Below, piece by piece: positions 38,661-56,442 of a stretch of DNA of 64,000 nucleotides (position 1 is the first letter of the stretch; each line of letters begins with the position of its first letter). Position numbers and translations under genes: made by a program. A model generated the notes under the pieces. The model saw nothing but the letters and a program-made list of their open reading frames with translations. It had not been told where the DNA came from and did no database searches. The stretch comes from Ehretia macrophylla (lineage: Eukaryota > Streptophyta > Magnoliopsida > Boraginales > Ehretiaceae): assembly GCA_037974665.1 (NCBI GenBank), contig CM075783.1, positions 7,428,762 to 7,492,761 of the forward strand, in the 5' to 3' direction.

Positions 38661-41119
38661 TTTCTCAATTAAAAAAATTCTAAATTTTCTACTAAAATAA
38701 TCACTACAAATAAAAAAAATAATAAAAAAATACCAAAATTAGAATTATAAAATAGCATAATATTACAAGTTAACAAAAAGATAGACCTATATAAAATTTA
38801 TTTTTCTTACCTTTTGAGATGCAAAATTTTTTGTTTTTTGACCCCAATTAAAGGACACTAGTCTATGATAGACAAAGATCTTTAAAAAAAAAAATAAATA
38901 ATTTCTTTAAATTAGAACCCCTGAGTTAAAGGGGACTTTGGGCACAAGTATAGGCCCAAATCACCCTTAGCTTGGGTCAGCCCTGACTGTACTATAACTA
39001 ACTTACTTGACTAAGTCATGTTTAACTAATTTTTAACTGACGTCTGACTCACTAAACCGGTATGTTGACCATTAGCTATTGCGTTTGAGTTGTCTTGACT
39101 TTGTGACTTGATGAGTTGAGAGATACCCTCGTCACTAATCCTTAGAGAGTTTTATATCGATTCAAAGATGATAGCTAACTCGTTAAGAAATTTTGAGAAA
39201 ATAATTGACTTCAAAAAAGTATACCTAAAATGAGTTTGATAAACTATCAAACACAAATATTATATTTATAGGGCTAATGGGAGAAATGATCTTTAATGGG
39301 ACTGATGGTATCATCAGAACCATGTATTCATCTCTACCAAGGAGATAAATGTCTCTTTTTGTTTTTGGTCTTGTTATTCCATCGTCACAAATGATTACTT
39401 CTTAGATCAAATTTCTAATAAAGTTAGGTGTAATAGCTAAGTCGTCCATGAATTCAAACTTGAAGGACTTAATTAAAATAGTTTGAAAATATGGAGAGCT
39501 TTTCTTTCTTTCTTCTTTTTTTTTTTCTTTTTTTGTATTTCAGGAGACATATAAAATCATTAGCAAATTAACAAGTTGAAATTGGGTAATACGCCTTAAT
39601 CGATTTATATGAAACACAAAATGGATTCATTATGATTATAAAAAAAATGTAAATGGATTCATTATGATTATAAAAAAAAAATGTTCTTTTTGCACTGGAA
39701 TATCAATGAGTCAAGTCTTAGGAGCACCATATCCATTTCCCTATACCAAACGTTTCATCTCCAAAGAATATGTTTTGTAGAATGCCATTAAGCTCATCCT
39801 GGACTCCTCGCAATGGTAAATAACCCATTTTAAGCCTCTTCTTCCTTTTTCATTTTTTTTTTAATTAAGGAAATGTTCACCCCAAGGCAAAATCAATGGA
39901 GATGGTTTTCAAGGCCTTGACATTCTAACACATATACATTCCATTTACTTAAAGCTACGTGTTCAAAAGTCCTCGTTTATATGGAAGTTGACTCAATTGA
40001 GATTTTTATAAGAGTGCATACTAATGGGGACCCAAGCCCAAACACGAGAGAAGGCTCAGCGAAAGTTACGACGATAAGGACAGATTTTTTTTAGAAATAT
40101 TATTCTCAAAAATATAGTTAAAAGTGTTTAATTTGTTAAAAATATTCCTGTAAATATTTTGTCAAATTTTTAAAAATATTATTTTATTATGTTTGGTTTA
40201 GACTCAATATTTTTAAAAATGTTGAACAATTTTTCAACAATACCCCCAACTCAAAAGAACAAGAATATCACACAAAGTTTACAAATAGCGATAAATTTTA
40301 CTAATACACGAGTAAAAAAAAAATTTAATGTATTAATACAATAAAATAATTTTATTTTTATAATTTATAAATTTTAACTTGACATTTCACATTTTCAAAA
40401 ATTTTATAACATTTCACGAACTAAATGTCCTCTAAGCTTTACATTGGGAATAAAAACAAGAATAAAATCACCAATCCTCAAAGAATCATTAGTTGATATA
40501 TACATAGACCAATAAGGTGATGAAGAATGATTCGTTTTTTCTTTTACCAGCTAGCGCACAAACCACAGACGTACGAGGTACATTATAAATGCTAAAGTTG
40601 ATAATCTCAGGGTGATAGTAAAGCTAACATAGTCCTGGACATTTTCAAAAATTAATGATATGAGATTCTAAAACCAACCCACATAGTGAATACGACTTAA
40701 TTTGATTTAGTTCGTTAATGATATGCAATTCTAGCAGAGAGAGCTTAACTTATTATTCTACAACCAATATGGTATATGCTAGAATGGATTACATGCAGAA
40801 AACTTCATTCATATACTTAAAAAATAAATAAATAAAAAACAAATAACCATTAGGCTTCATTAATTAACTAGAGAATAGAGATGATATACATATACAAGAA
40901 GAGATCACAAAGATCTTTTTACACATCACACAGCAATCCTCCCTATATATTATGCAATATACGAAAAATTCTACTGCGTCATAAAATGATGATACCTTCA
41001 TTTTTTTGAAAAAAAAAAAAGGACTATTATATAAATGGACATCAAAAAGAGAGGCACTCTGAGAAAGACCTGAAGAGATATGAGATACTCTTCCAGGATG
41101 TCACATAAATACAGCTTTA
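38661..41119. other. Intergenic region and FKF1 3' flank
   Basis: No gene is visible. The sequence is A/T-rich with homopolymer runs. 39618-39683 is a tandem pair of 33-bp units (AAATGGATTCATTATGATT). The FKF1 3' UTR must lie immediately left of 41120; I could not fix a polyadenylation site. Confidence 0.5.
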
Positions 41120-46584
<5,465 letters not shown>

Positions 46585-46585
46585 C

Positions 46586-46592
46586 TATATAT
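46586..46592 (-). promoter_or_regulatory. Probable TATA box of FKF1
   Basis: A TATATA stretch lies 47-53 bp upstream of the FKF1 ATG. It is followed on the gene strand by GA-rich leader sequence (AGAGAGAGAAA). The spacing would give a short 5' leader. This is a motif call only; no transcription start was observed. Confidence 0.45.
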
Positions 46593-46659
46593 GAAATATG
46601 TATGCATAAGCTGGCTGGTGATGTTTGTTTGTATGTTTCAAGTGACAGAAGATACTTTT

Positions 46660-46668
46660 AGATATTTT
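46660..46668 (-). promoter_or_regulatory. Evening element AAAATATCT, copy 1
   Basis: The exact 9-mer AAAATATCT is on the FKF1 coding strand, 121 bp upstream of the ATG. It is the classic evening element bound by CCA1/LHY/RVE-type MYB clock factors. FKF1 is evening-phased in Arabidopsis, so the location makes functional sense. Confidence 0.7.
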
Positions 46669-46758
46669 GCAGGAGAGATGCCAAATGGAAGTAGACTAAT
46701 TCGAGGAGGTAATTACGAAAATACCATCGAGCCGTGAATTTTATAATATATACCATAT

Positions 46759-46767
46759 AGATATTTT
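46759..46767 (-). promoter_or_regulatory. Evening element AAAATATCT, copy 2
   Basis: A second exact evening element lies 220 bp upstream of the FKF1 ATG. It is inside a short direct repeat (TATACCATATAGATATTT) that recurs 36 bp further upstream. Confidence 0.65.
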
Positions 46768-46793
46768 TTTTTTCCTGCGAAGCTATACCATAT

Positions 46794-46801
46794 AGATATT
46801 T
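46794..46801 (-). promoter_or_regulatory. Evening element core AAATATCT, copy 3
   Basis: A third copy of the 8-bp core lies 255 bp upstream of the FKF1 ATG. It is in the second unit of the short direct repeat that also contains copy 2. Confidence 0.6.
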
Positions 46802-46836
46802 ACAGTAATGGTTTCCATTGTTTTCATTTTTTTAAA

Positions 46837-47060
46837 GTCTCCATTGTTTAAAGTTAATCAAATTAACTGTTAATGTTTTTAACAAATTGTCAACTTCAGT
46901 CTCTATTGTTAAATATTTAACAAAAAATTAAAGAAGAATTATAGAAATAGTCTCCATTATTTAAAGTTAACCAAATTAATTGTTAACGTCTTTAAAAAAT
47001 TGTCAACTTCAGTCCTTATTGTTAAATATTTAACAAAAAATTAAGGAAGAATTAAGTTAG
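46837..47060. repeat. Tandem pair of 113-bp units upstream of FKF1
   Basis: GTCTCCATT...TTTAAAGTTAA begins at 46837 and again at 46950. Both units continue through TTGTCAACTTCAGTC, ATTGTTAAATATTTAACA and AAAAAATTAA. The units differ by a few substitutions. They lie about 300-520 bp upstream of the FKF1 ATG. Similar phrases recur to about 47650, suggesting a repeat-derived block. Confidence 0.65.
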
Positions 47061-47735
47061 CTAAATTAATCCCTACTAATTTTTGAAAAATTGTCAAATT
47101 AGTCCCTTTCCTTGTTCTCTAGTCCCCATTACAACCTAACCACCACACTTCCACCCTTTCCCCTTGTACCTTTCCTAACCCCTACACCTACCCTCACAAT
47201 CCTTGTTCCTACACCTTACACCCACCCCACAATAATATCCACGCCCCACCTACTCCACCCCCTTGTCCCTAACCAAAACTCCTTACCCTGCCACTCAACC
47301 CTGATAGCATGTTCTTTGTGCATGGTATGCGTTTGGGGCTTGTTGTGTGTATGTTTGTGTGTGTTATGTGTCTGTGTATGTTTGTGCTTGTTCTGTGTGT
47401 TTGTATTGTGTGTAATTGTGATGGTGGTGTATGTATATTGATGGAGGTGACGAAGGAAGAAGAAAATGAAAATAAATTGAGACTAAATTGAAAAGTTTTG
47501 GGACTAAATTAAACTTTTATTAAAACAAAAAGGACTAATTTGAACATTATATTAATTTTACCCTTGTATCACTGTGCATATCTATTAAACCTAACTATTT
47601 TTTTCCTTTTAAGGGGACTAATTTGACAATATCTATGAAATGTTGAAAACTGATTTGACTAACTTGAAACAACTGGGACTAAAATAGAAAAAAAAAAATA
47701 AAACAAACTATATATTTGCACATATTAACAACAAT
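47061..47735. other. Repeat-derived sequence upstream of FKF1
   Basis: No gene. A C-rich stretch (47150-47300) and a GT-rich stretch (47330-47430) produce low-complexity reading frames only. Flanking phrases such as GGACTAATTTGACAAT look like a degraded non-autonomous element. Confidence 0.35.
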
Positions 47736-48013
47736 TTTTTTTTTCGTTCAAAAAAGAGAACGTTACATTAATAAAATGTCCTACAAGGAAAATCAAAGTT
47801 GGGATCTCATAAAACAAAAGCGGTAAATTAGAGATTCAATTTGAAACAAACATTTTCCTTTAATTTGTTTGGCAAACCAATCAGTTACAATATTAATTGA
47901 TCTTTCACTAAGTGAAAGTTAAACTAACCTTCTTAGCAAGCCAACTGTAAATGATCTTGGAAAGTCTAGAGAACGAGGTCTTATTGTTGTATTTGTACCC
48001 TATCTTGGAAAGT
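47736..48013 (-). mobile_element. Possible LINE 3'-end fragment
   Basis: Read on the minus strand, the segment runs to ACATTTTATTAATGTAACG and ends in a homopolymer A tail (T run on plus at 47738-47746). This is typical of a 5'-truncated LINE. No clear target duplication. The full-length LINE inserted next to it. Confidence 0.35.
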
Positions 48014-48028
48014 AAAAATAATGAGGTC
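48014..48028. repeat. Target-site duplication of the LINE (left)
   Basis: AAAAATAATGAGGTC recurs at 53478-53492 after the poly-A tail. The first three A's may belong to the tail, so the duplication is 12-15 bp. Confidence 0.9.
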
Positions 48029-48203
48029 GCACTTTGCTTTGAGTTGTAATAAATGTCCCCTCCCTACTAAATGCTCTCGGTGCACGTTAGCTTCTAACGT
48101 GCGCCAAACCCCAACCACCAGAGAACCCACATATCCACCACCCATAAACCCAAACAGTATACCCTACCTTCAACTTGCACCTCAGCCACCATACCCAACT
48201 GGT

Positions 48204-49800
48204 ATGGCAAACAAAAAGAAACCAAACAGCAACCAAGCAATTTCCAGATCTAGTGCTAGGGAATTTTTTCAGGGGATAGATACGCCTCCTAGAGGCCCTC
48301 CAACTTCTCCTTCGAAATCTTTACCTGCAAAGGCTGCATATACAAGCGATGGTAAGCCTCTTGAGGAGAGTGTTATAGTTCTTTCTCACTGTGCTGTTGA
48401 CCAGACTGATTTTCCTTCTTTGGCCAAGGCTTCACGAGCCATTAAGGAACAGGAGAATACCTCAGCTCAGGGAGCTTTGTTGCAGCAAATCGATGCTTCA
48501 AATGAGGTCGTGCCTCAGTCAGTTGACAAGGATATATCGAACCAAAAGCTGAAAGGTTTTTCCTCTGTTAGCTCTGTTTTAGTTAACCCAGTTGTGCCTA
48601 TTTCTCCGACTGTGGAACTTCCCAAGCATTCTTGGTCTAGTATGTTTGCTAACCAAACTAGCTCGATGAAAGAGCTCAAATTCCACCAGCCGAATATAGT
48701 TAATGGAAAAGTTAGAATGAAACCCCCTGCCAAAGTCAAAGTACTTGGATGTAAGTTTTGGGAGAACACTTTAGTTGGGCAGTTCATTGATAAGGCTCCA
48801 CCGTACTCTTTGGTCAATAATATGGTTAGCAACTTGTGGAAGCAATTTGGTAATGTTGACGTTAAATCCACTGATGAAGGACTATTTTTCTTTCATTTTG
48901 ATAATCTAAAAGATTCGGATGCTGTTTTGAGGGATCAATGGCCCGTCAACCAGAGACCTTTTCTTCTTCCAACGTTAGCAGTCGGGAATCGAACTGTTAA
49001 ATTTTTGCTTTGACAAGATTCCTATTTGGGTTAGACTTCGAAATGTTCATACGGAGTACTGGACCCAGGAGGGTATTAGCTATGTGGCTAGTGGTATTGA
49101 GAGGCCATTGCAGATGGATGCTAACCTTGAAACAAGAACAAAGATGTCCTACATTCGAGTTTGTGTTGAAGTAGGGATTAATGATGCTCTTCCTGATTCT
49201 TCTAAACTGGAAATTGAAGAGGAGAATGAAGATGGTGAAATTGTCTCAAAGATTGTCAACATTCATGTGGATTACTCTTGGAAGCCAAATCCGTGCTCTA
49301 GATGTCAAGCTTTTGGACACCCGACTACTAGGTGCCCTTTTAAACCTGTTGAAGCTAATGAAAATGGTCTGGTGTCCCAAAACAATAGTAATCAACATCC
49401 ATGGAATAACAATAGAAGAAGATTCAGGGAAAGATCACAAGCAAGGAACTTCTCCAAACCTCCTCCTTCGAGGCAAGTTGATAGACCTCGTCTTGACACT
49501 AACAGAAAGAGTTCTCTGTCACCTAATCAATCACCTCGTGCTATGAAAGGCAAAGGTAAGGATCATAACCTTTCTTTGGCAAATAAATATGCAGTGTTGG
49601 AAAAACCAATAGATTGTGAGCCTAGGACGAGTAGTTTGGATAAACCATCTATTTGTGAGACTAGGTTGAATGTTGTGGACAAGTCTCTTGATTGTGAGTT
49701 AGGGCCGACTAGTGGCACACATCCAATACAAAATAGCTCTGATGATTTGAGATTTAACCCCCTTGAATCTTCCACTCATCCCCACCCACATAACCTATGA
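48204..49800 (+). pseudogene. LINE ORF1, DUF4283 and CCHC knuckle, one frameshift
   Basis: I chose ATG at 48204 (MANKKKPNSNQ) as the start because upstream residues look like leader. The first part, to 49013, has a Pro/Ser-rich N-terminus and the start of a DUF4283-like domain (KVLGCKFWENTLVGQF, SLVNNMVSNLWKQFG). A frameshift near 49000 moves the rest to another frame (49084-49800), with WVRLRNVHTEYWT, then the zinc knuckle CSRCQAFGHPTTRC and an Arg/Ser-rich tail. ORF1 proteins bind LINE RNA. The stop TGA overlaps the ORF2 ATG. Confidence 0.85.
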
Positions 49801-52800
49801 AGGTCGTCATTTGGAATGTACGTGGAATGAATAAGCCTTACAAGCAGGCAGAAGTCTTTAAGATTATGCATAATAATGCAATTGATATTGGTTGTTTGCT
49901 GGAAACTCGAGTCAAGAGCAGCAATAGAAGTCATTTTTTGAACAGTAAATTTAAGCACTGGTCCTTCATTGATAACTATAATTGTCATGATAGAGGACGT
50001 ATTATTATTTTGGGGAATCCTTGCAAAGTTAATATTCAAAGATTGGATCAAACTCACCAAGCAATTTTGTGCTCGATAGTGAATTTGGAGTCCAAGCAGG
50101 AGTTTCGTTTTTGCTTCATCTATGGGGCTAATGAGTGTGCCAAACGCAGGGATCTTTGGAGCAAGATTAGATTTTGGGGTACTACTAATGCAAATGTTCC
50201 ACTGGCTTTTGGGGGAGACTTTAATGAAATTTTGGCTATTGAAGATCGGTATGATTGTCATGTCTTGCCTAGGAGTTCTTGGGATTTCATCCAGTGCATA
50301 AACGATAATGGGTTGTCTGAGCTTAAGAGTTTGGGTCCACATTTCACTTGGACCAATAAATCAACTGAGCCTCCTTTTAGAGCAAGCAGGTTAGATAGAG
50401 TTTTTGTCAATAGCAAATGGATGGAGGTGATGCCTGACTCTGGCCTTTCATTGTTGAATTCTGATATTTCTGATCACTGCCCTCTTTTGTTATCTCCTTT
50501 TATTACTGTCAAAAATAAAAATGTCCCTTTTAAATTCTTCAACTCTTGGACTAATCATGAGAATTTTGTGAGTATTGTGGACAGTGTTTGGTCAACTAGA
50601 ATCATTGGTAGCCCTATGTTTAGAGTTGTGCAGAAGCTTAAACTCCTTAAAGCTGAGTTGAAGAAGTTAAATAAGGAGTCTTTCTGCAATACATCTCAAA
50701 GGATTGATGAAGTTAGAACCAAGCTTGGAAGTGTGCAGGAGAAAATCCTTTATGGTAATGCGGATCAATGCGATTTTGATGAAGAAAGTCAGTTGTCATT
50801 AGAACTAACATCTCTTGTTGAAACAGAAGTTAGTATTTGGCGTCAGAAGTCTAAAGTTTGGTGGATTAAAGAGGGAAATGCCAACACCTCCTTCTTTTTT
50901 CGTGTTGCAAAATAGCGAGCTGCAAGGAATTCAATTTCTGCCATCCATGACCACTATGGAAGAACTATTAATTCGGCTGAGGAAATCAACAGAGAAGCTG
51001 TTTATTATTTCAAAAGTCTGATTGCACCTGATCTTCCTAATTTGTCTCATTTTTCTATGGATGATATCAGTCCTTATGTTAAAAATACTATTGATCAGGA
51101 GCAAGCTGTCAACCTCATTCGTCCTGTTTATGCGGAGGAGATCAAAGATGCAATCTTTTCCATTCCTATTGACAAGAGTCCAGGGCCTAATGGGTATAAC
51201 TTATTTTTCTTCAAGCAATCTTGGAGCATTGGACGAGACATTATTGTTGATGTTCAGTCTTTTTTCAACTCTGGTCGAATCCTCTCAGAAATCAATTATA
51301 CAAACTTGGTTCTTATTCCGAAAGTGACTAACCCATCTTCTATGAATGAGTTTAGACCCATTGCTTGTTGTAATGTTTTATATAAATGCATCTCAAAGAT
51401 TTTGGCTAACAGAATCAGAGATTTGATGCAGTTTATTATCTCAGACTCACAAAATGCTTTTGTCAAAAGTCGTTGCATTTCGGATAACATTTTGTTGGCG
51501 CAAGAACTAATTCGGAGTTATGATAATAAAGGTACCACTCCTCGGTGCTTGGTTAAGGCTAATCTCAAGAAGGATTATGATTCGGTTATGTGGGATTTTA
51601 TCATTAATGCCCTCAGAGCTTTCAATTTTCCTGAAATTTTCATTCGCTGGATTTCAAATTGTATCACCACGCCCAGCTTTTCAATTTCTATTAATGGTGG
51701 CATGCATGGTTATTTCAAGGGATCGAGAGGATTAAGACAAGGGGATCCTATTTCCTCTTATCTATTTGTGTTGGCTATGGAAGTGTTGTCTGGCATCATT
51801 GATCAAGCAACTCAATGCAGTGACTTCAAGTTTTATCCAAAGTGTAAGGCTAGTCGTATTAGTCACTTGTGCTTTGCCGATGACTTGATGATTTTTTTGA
51901 AAGTGAAGTGAAATATGCCCAAATCATCAAGAGATGCTTGAATCACTTTTCTTCTTTGTCTGGACTCTCCGTGAGTAATGAGAAAAGTGAAATTTTTATT
52001 GGTGGCTGTGACGAGTAAATTAAAAATGATATTGTTGATATCTTTGGGTTTAAGATTGGGTGTTTGCCTATCAGGTATTTGGGGGTGCCACTTATTTCCG
52101 GAAGGCTTCTGAACAGTCATTGTAAATACCTCATTCATCGCATCACGCAGAGAATTGGTAAATGGTCTAACTCTTATTTCTCCTTTGCTGGTCGGCTTCA
52201 AATTGTCAAATCTATTCTCAGCAACATCAATTCTTTTTGGTCACGTATGTTCATTATTCCTAAGGGCACTATTAAAGAGATTGAACGAATCGTGGCTTCT
52301 TTTTTATGGTCTGGATCTGATAATCAAGGGAGAAAGGCCAAGGTTTCTTGGGACACTGTTTGTAAAAGTATTGAAGAGAGGGGGCTTGGTATCACGAGTC
52401 TCTATGTGATCAACCAAGCGACTATCCTTAGATACCTTTGGATCATCCACACTAAGCAGAAGTCAGTCTGGAGCTGATGGATTTTCTCAACTTATCTACG
52501 TAGAGGCAACTTCTGGGATCTTCGTATGCCATCTCGTCCGTCATGGTCATGGAGAAAAATTTTGTAGCTTCGAGACTTGGCAAAAAATTTGATCATCCAT
52601 AGAATTGGTAATGGGCACAACACTCGATTCTGGAAGGATCATTGGCACCCTTTGGGAATTTTAATTGATGTGTTTGGAGAAGCCAACATTAGTGCAGCTG
52701 GGTTTAGTTGTAATGAAATGGTCAATGATTTTATTATGGATGATACATGGGTCTGGCCATATTCGAGCACTATTTTTTCTTTGATTCAGGATCATCTTAA

Positions 52801-53411
52801 CGGTATCTTTCCTCAAAGTAATCATGTTGATCGAATGGTGCGGGCTAATTCCCCTTCTGGAGAGTATAGGATGAAATGGGCAGTGGAAGCCATTAAACCG
52901 CAGTTTGATAGAGTCAGGTGGAACAATTCAATTTGGTCCACATGCTATTTGCACTTGGTTGTGTTGGCCAACGAAATCAAGACTTTTGGGATGGGGTATC
53001 ACGGTGGAGCCTCAATGTGTATTCTGCTTTGGTTGCACTGAAGATAGGGACCATTTTTTTGGGCAGTGTTCTTTTACTTGCAGAATTTGGAAGACTGGAT
53101 AGAGACTTTGCAAAGGGCCGATTTCAGTCAACAGTTGGAATATGATTGAGGAGTGGTTCACTCAGATTGCTAATTCTTCTTCCTTCCATGCGATAATCAT
53201 GAAATGTTTTTTTGGGGCGTTTGTTTTCCACATTTGGAAGGAGCGAAATAGGCGCATTCACAACAATGATGCTTTGTTTGAGGAGCAAATTCTGTCTAAC
53301 ATTATTTTTTATGTTCGAACGAAAATGTTTAAAGTTAGGAAAATGAATTATGCCCTTTTGAATCAGGCTATTTGTAGGGCCAGGAACATCGATGACCATA
53401 CTTACTGGTGA
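49797..53411 (+). pseudogene. LINE ORF2: endonuclease, reverse transcriptase, zf-RVT region
   Basis: It starts at ATG 49797. The endonuclease spans about residues 1-230 (WNVRGMNKP, LLETRVK, FGGDFNEI, SRLDRVFVN, SDHCPLLL). A TAG at 50913-50915 interrupts the linker and the frame resumes. RT runs 51042-51911 (DKSPGPNGYN, PIACCNVLYKCISKILANR, QNAFVKSR, SRGLRQGDPIS, CFADDLMIF). A frameshift follows near 51905. Later pieces at 52064-52477 and 52577-53041 carry the RT thumb-like part. A zf-RVT Cys cluster (CVFCFGCTEDRDHFFGQC) lies at about 53012-53065 in a third frame. Several stops make it inactive. Confidence 0.9.
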
Positions 53412-53492
53412 TCTAACTGTAATTATGTAAATATTTTTGATGATTATGATATACAACACGCTTGCTTTTAGCAAAAAAAAAATAATGAGGTC

Positions 53493-55174
53493 CTTTTGCT
53501 GTATATTGGTAGCTGGATTTAGATTTGAAGAAGATTATATTTTAAGTTGTAAATTCTTTAAATTTAAAATACATGAATCTAATGATATCTTTTGTACATG
53601 ATGTAAGAAAGAGATAAATTGAATAAGTATTGAATGGCACTATTTGACCGATGTTTGAAATTTTTAAAAATATTTATAAGATTAACGATAAATATTTAAA
53701 ATAGCTAATCAATTAATATACAAAGACTAATAAGTTATTAATTTAAATTTCATAATAACTTAAACCCTTCAATCCAAATGCACCCTTCTGCATCTTCAAT
53801 CAATACATCGTTCTTTTTTAAAAAATATTTTTTTTATATATATTTTTTTATCTCTATCTTAATAAGATTCGAACTCTCGTCTCCCAATTATTAGAGGAGT
53901 AATCCACTATTAAACTATTCATGAATCTCAATAAATACATCGTTTGTTTTAGTTCTTAAGTCTTCAATTTAATTTTCTCACTATTTGACATAAAGAGATA
54001 ATACTGTAATATATAAAAAAGCGAGTCTTATATAATATGGATATTACCTTCTAATCTCAATATCAATAATAAATAGTCCATACTTCTATGAAATTACATG
54101 AGTAGTTTGGTGATATAAATTCTTTTTTTTAATTCTTATTTTCTGCGGGGTCTAAAGGAGAATAAAGTATCTACAATGGAGTTAAATAATTACGCACGAC
54201 TTTGCTAAGTGGGGTGACTCTTGTTCTTTACGTGATAATCAATTGTTAGAATTAGTTTATAGCCGTCCACTGATGTAGAGAAATACACTATAATATTTTT
54301 TTTATAAGAAACATAGTATGAGATTAGTGGTTCATGGTTCGCCACATGTTTGGTTGATTTATATTTTGATAATTATGATAAGCGTTGGTCTCTTTTAAAA
54401 TGAGAATAATTTTGTTTTTAAAGATTAGATGGAGTAATTAGGTAATAATTTTGTTATAATTAAGGATTTTAATTTTTGAAATCAAAACTATATCATTTCA
54501 TTAATAGTAGAAAAAGAAGAAAAAAAATTATATAATTTCAGTACAAATATTAGCTTATAATGAATAACCCATCATAAAACTACCAACTTATTTGACCCTT
54601 TATGAATAAAAGTATGTGCTAAAACACAATGATGCATCATGAGATGTATAATTTTTAGGTATATCATGTTCAGACTAGATATTTTGTTATATAAATCTGT
54701 GTATAAAAGGAAAAAGAAAAGAAAAAACTGATCCAAATAGCACGAAAATAATGGAGGCTTGCTGGTGAACACTAACAGATTCCAGAATGTTCCATATCCG
54801 TGAGAGTAAATATGAGTGTGGTATCAGACAAAAAAAAAATTGAGTGTGGTACTTTTGTAATTTGATTAAACATTTAAGGGTAAAGGGGAGACGAAGTAGT
54901 CTAACAAAGTATAGTGGGCAACCGTGGTGGAAGGATATTTCTGTGAAAATATCTAACATGACTTGCCCACGGAACTTCCACGTCATCAGTTTGTTAAGGA
55001 GATATTTTCGGCATCTGATTGTGGCGGGAATAATACCTGATAGAAATCCAATGGTCTCGCCATCTCACCTTTTGGACATATTTTTCTTTTTGCTATCGGT
55101 TATATTATTCAAAATCCTATCACTACAGTGTACTGTAGAGAATAAAATAATAAACACAGAGAGAGGGAATGAGA
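53493..55174. other. Unassigned A/T-rich intergenic sequence
   Basis: No gene is seen. It holds homopolymer T and A runs and a short GATTCGAACTCTC block near 53870 that resembles an inverted tRNA B box. Reading frames in 54572-55194 match no family. Confidence 0.4.
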
Positions 55175-55700
55175 TTTTTTTTTTTTTGGATTAAAAGATA
55201 AAATTTATATTACCAAATAAATGATATAATAGAAGGTCGGGCCTAACAGAACATATACAAAAGTTCAACAAGAAAATAAATGTACAAAGGCTAAACAGAA
55301 TAACAAGCGCCGAGATACAAATTCGAACCTAAAAAAGCAAAATTGGAGCCAAACCTATAAACCAATCAACACAATCCCTAACCCCAAATAACAGACACGT
55401 AGTAGTCGAAGCAAAAGACGGTGCCAGCGACACCACCAACAGCCTGCAACCTACTCCTACAACATTACTAGCAATGCCATAAAAATGGCAACAAGCCTGC
55501 TAGAGGTGAGCGAGGAAGGAGCGTGATATGTGGACACGCTACCTCACTGGAAGCAACACATTGTCGATTCCAATAGTCACGAACACGACAAAGCTTAAGC
55601 ATGAAAGTGGTAGAGACGTAGTCTACTAGAAGGCCTCTTAAAACACCACTAAATTTGATGGTCAACAAAAAAGGTGAGAGAGGATGGAGCAACAACCACC
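55175..55700 (-). mobile_element. Possible 5'-truncated LINE 3' end
   Basis: A 14-base T run at 55175-55188 would be the A tail of a minus-strand element whose 3' end reads TTTATCTTTTAATCC. The 75-residue frame at 55695-55468 is not identifiable. Target duplication not resolved. Confidence 0.35.
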
Positions 55701-56442
55701 TTCACGGGAGAACAGAACATAAACCGCCTGTAAAAAAAGAGATTCACTTGTTTGAATTGCGAAAATTGAAAAAAAAAAAGGAAAACGGAATGAAAAGATT
55801 TTATAATTTTTTGTATGGATTGGAGAAAAAAATGAAAAGAAATGATAATTTTATGTACAAATTTACAAATATGCCCCCCCTTATTTCTTCTTCTCATGTT
55901 TCTTTAATTTGTATTATAGTTGTTGTAGCATTATAACAATTCGACTAATGGGTTATGATGTTGTTGAATCATGCTTGTTCACGATACCCAGCTCCATTTA
56001 TGTCTTGGGTATTAAGATGATTTTGAGAGTGTTATGATCAATGCTGCGGCCCGCGAGAGATGAAAACCTTTGTGATGTACAACGGTTCTTATTTGTGAAG
56101 CAAAGGAAACAATAGAGTAAGAAGGCTAAAATGAGGCAGAAAGAAATCACAGAAGAAATTTAATCAAGGTTTGTAGAAGATTCTTTTGATTTTTGTTTTT
56201 CCAATTTCAGCTGACATACACGCTCTTCCCCTGCCATCACTACCACCTCTACCACCACTCCTCCTCCACTACCACCATTTTTACCGCCTATCTGCTTCCA
56301 CCACCACTACCTTCAAACGGCACCACGAAGGACACATTGGAGAATGAGAACTGCGATGATCCAATCTGTGATGAATGAGAAGAATGAGTCTGAAAGATTA
56401 AATCGTTATAATGTCAAACGATTAAGGACATAATTGTCTTTT
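55701..56442. other. Unassigned intergenic sequence
   Basis: No gene recognised. It includes a CCACCACTACC-rich low-complexity stretch near 56238-56320, which underlies a spurious 61-residue reading frame. Confidence 0.4.

Larger units (their letters stand above)
48029..53477 (+). mobile_element. Near full-length plant L1-type LINE
   Basis: About 5.45 kb with ORF1, ORF2 and a short A tail (from 53473), flanked by a 12-15 bp target duplication. This is target-primed reverse transcription in its standard form. Coding regions carry a few stops and frameshifts, so this copy is not autonomous now, but overall decay is mild. It lies about 1.5 kb upstream of FKF1, head-to-head with it. It is a different copy from the LINE halves at 6525 and 21114. 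Confidence 0.93.

Noticed and set aside
47112..47491. Pro/Thr then Cys/Val-rich reading frames
   Set aside because: They are low-complexity translation of C-rich and GT-rich stretches, with no gene structure.
49776..50342. 188-residue minus-strand reading frame
   Set aside because: It is the antisense shadow of the LINE endonuclease, which has clear family motifs on the plus strand.
53860..53890. tRNA gene suggested by GATTCGAACTCTC
   Set aside because: Only an inverted B-box-like motif is present; no A box, acceptor stem or cloverleaf could be built.
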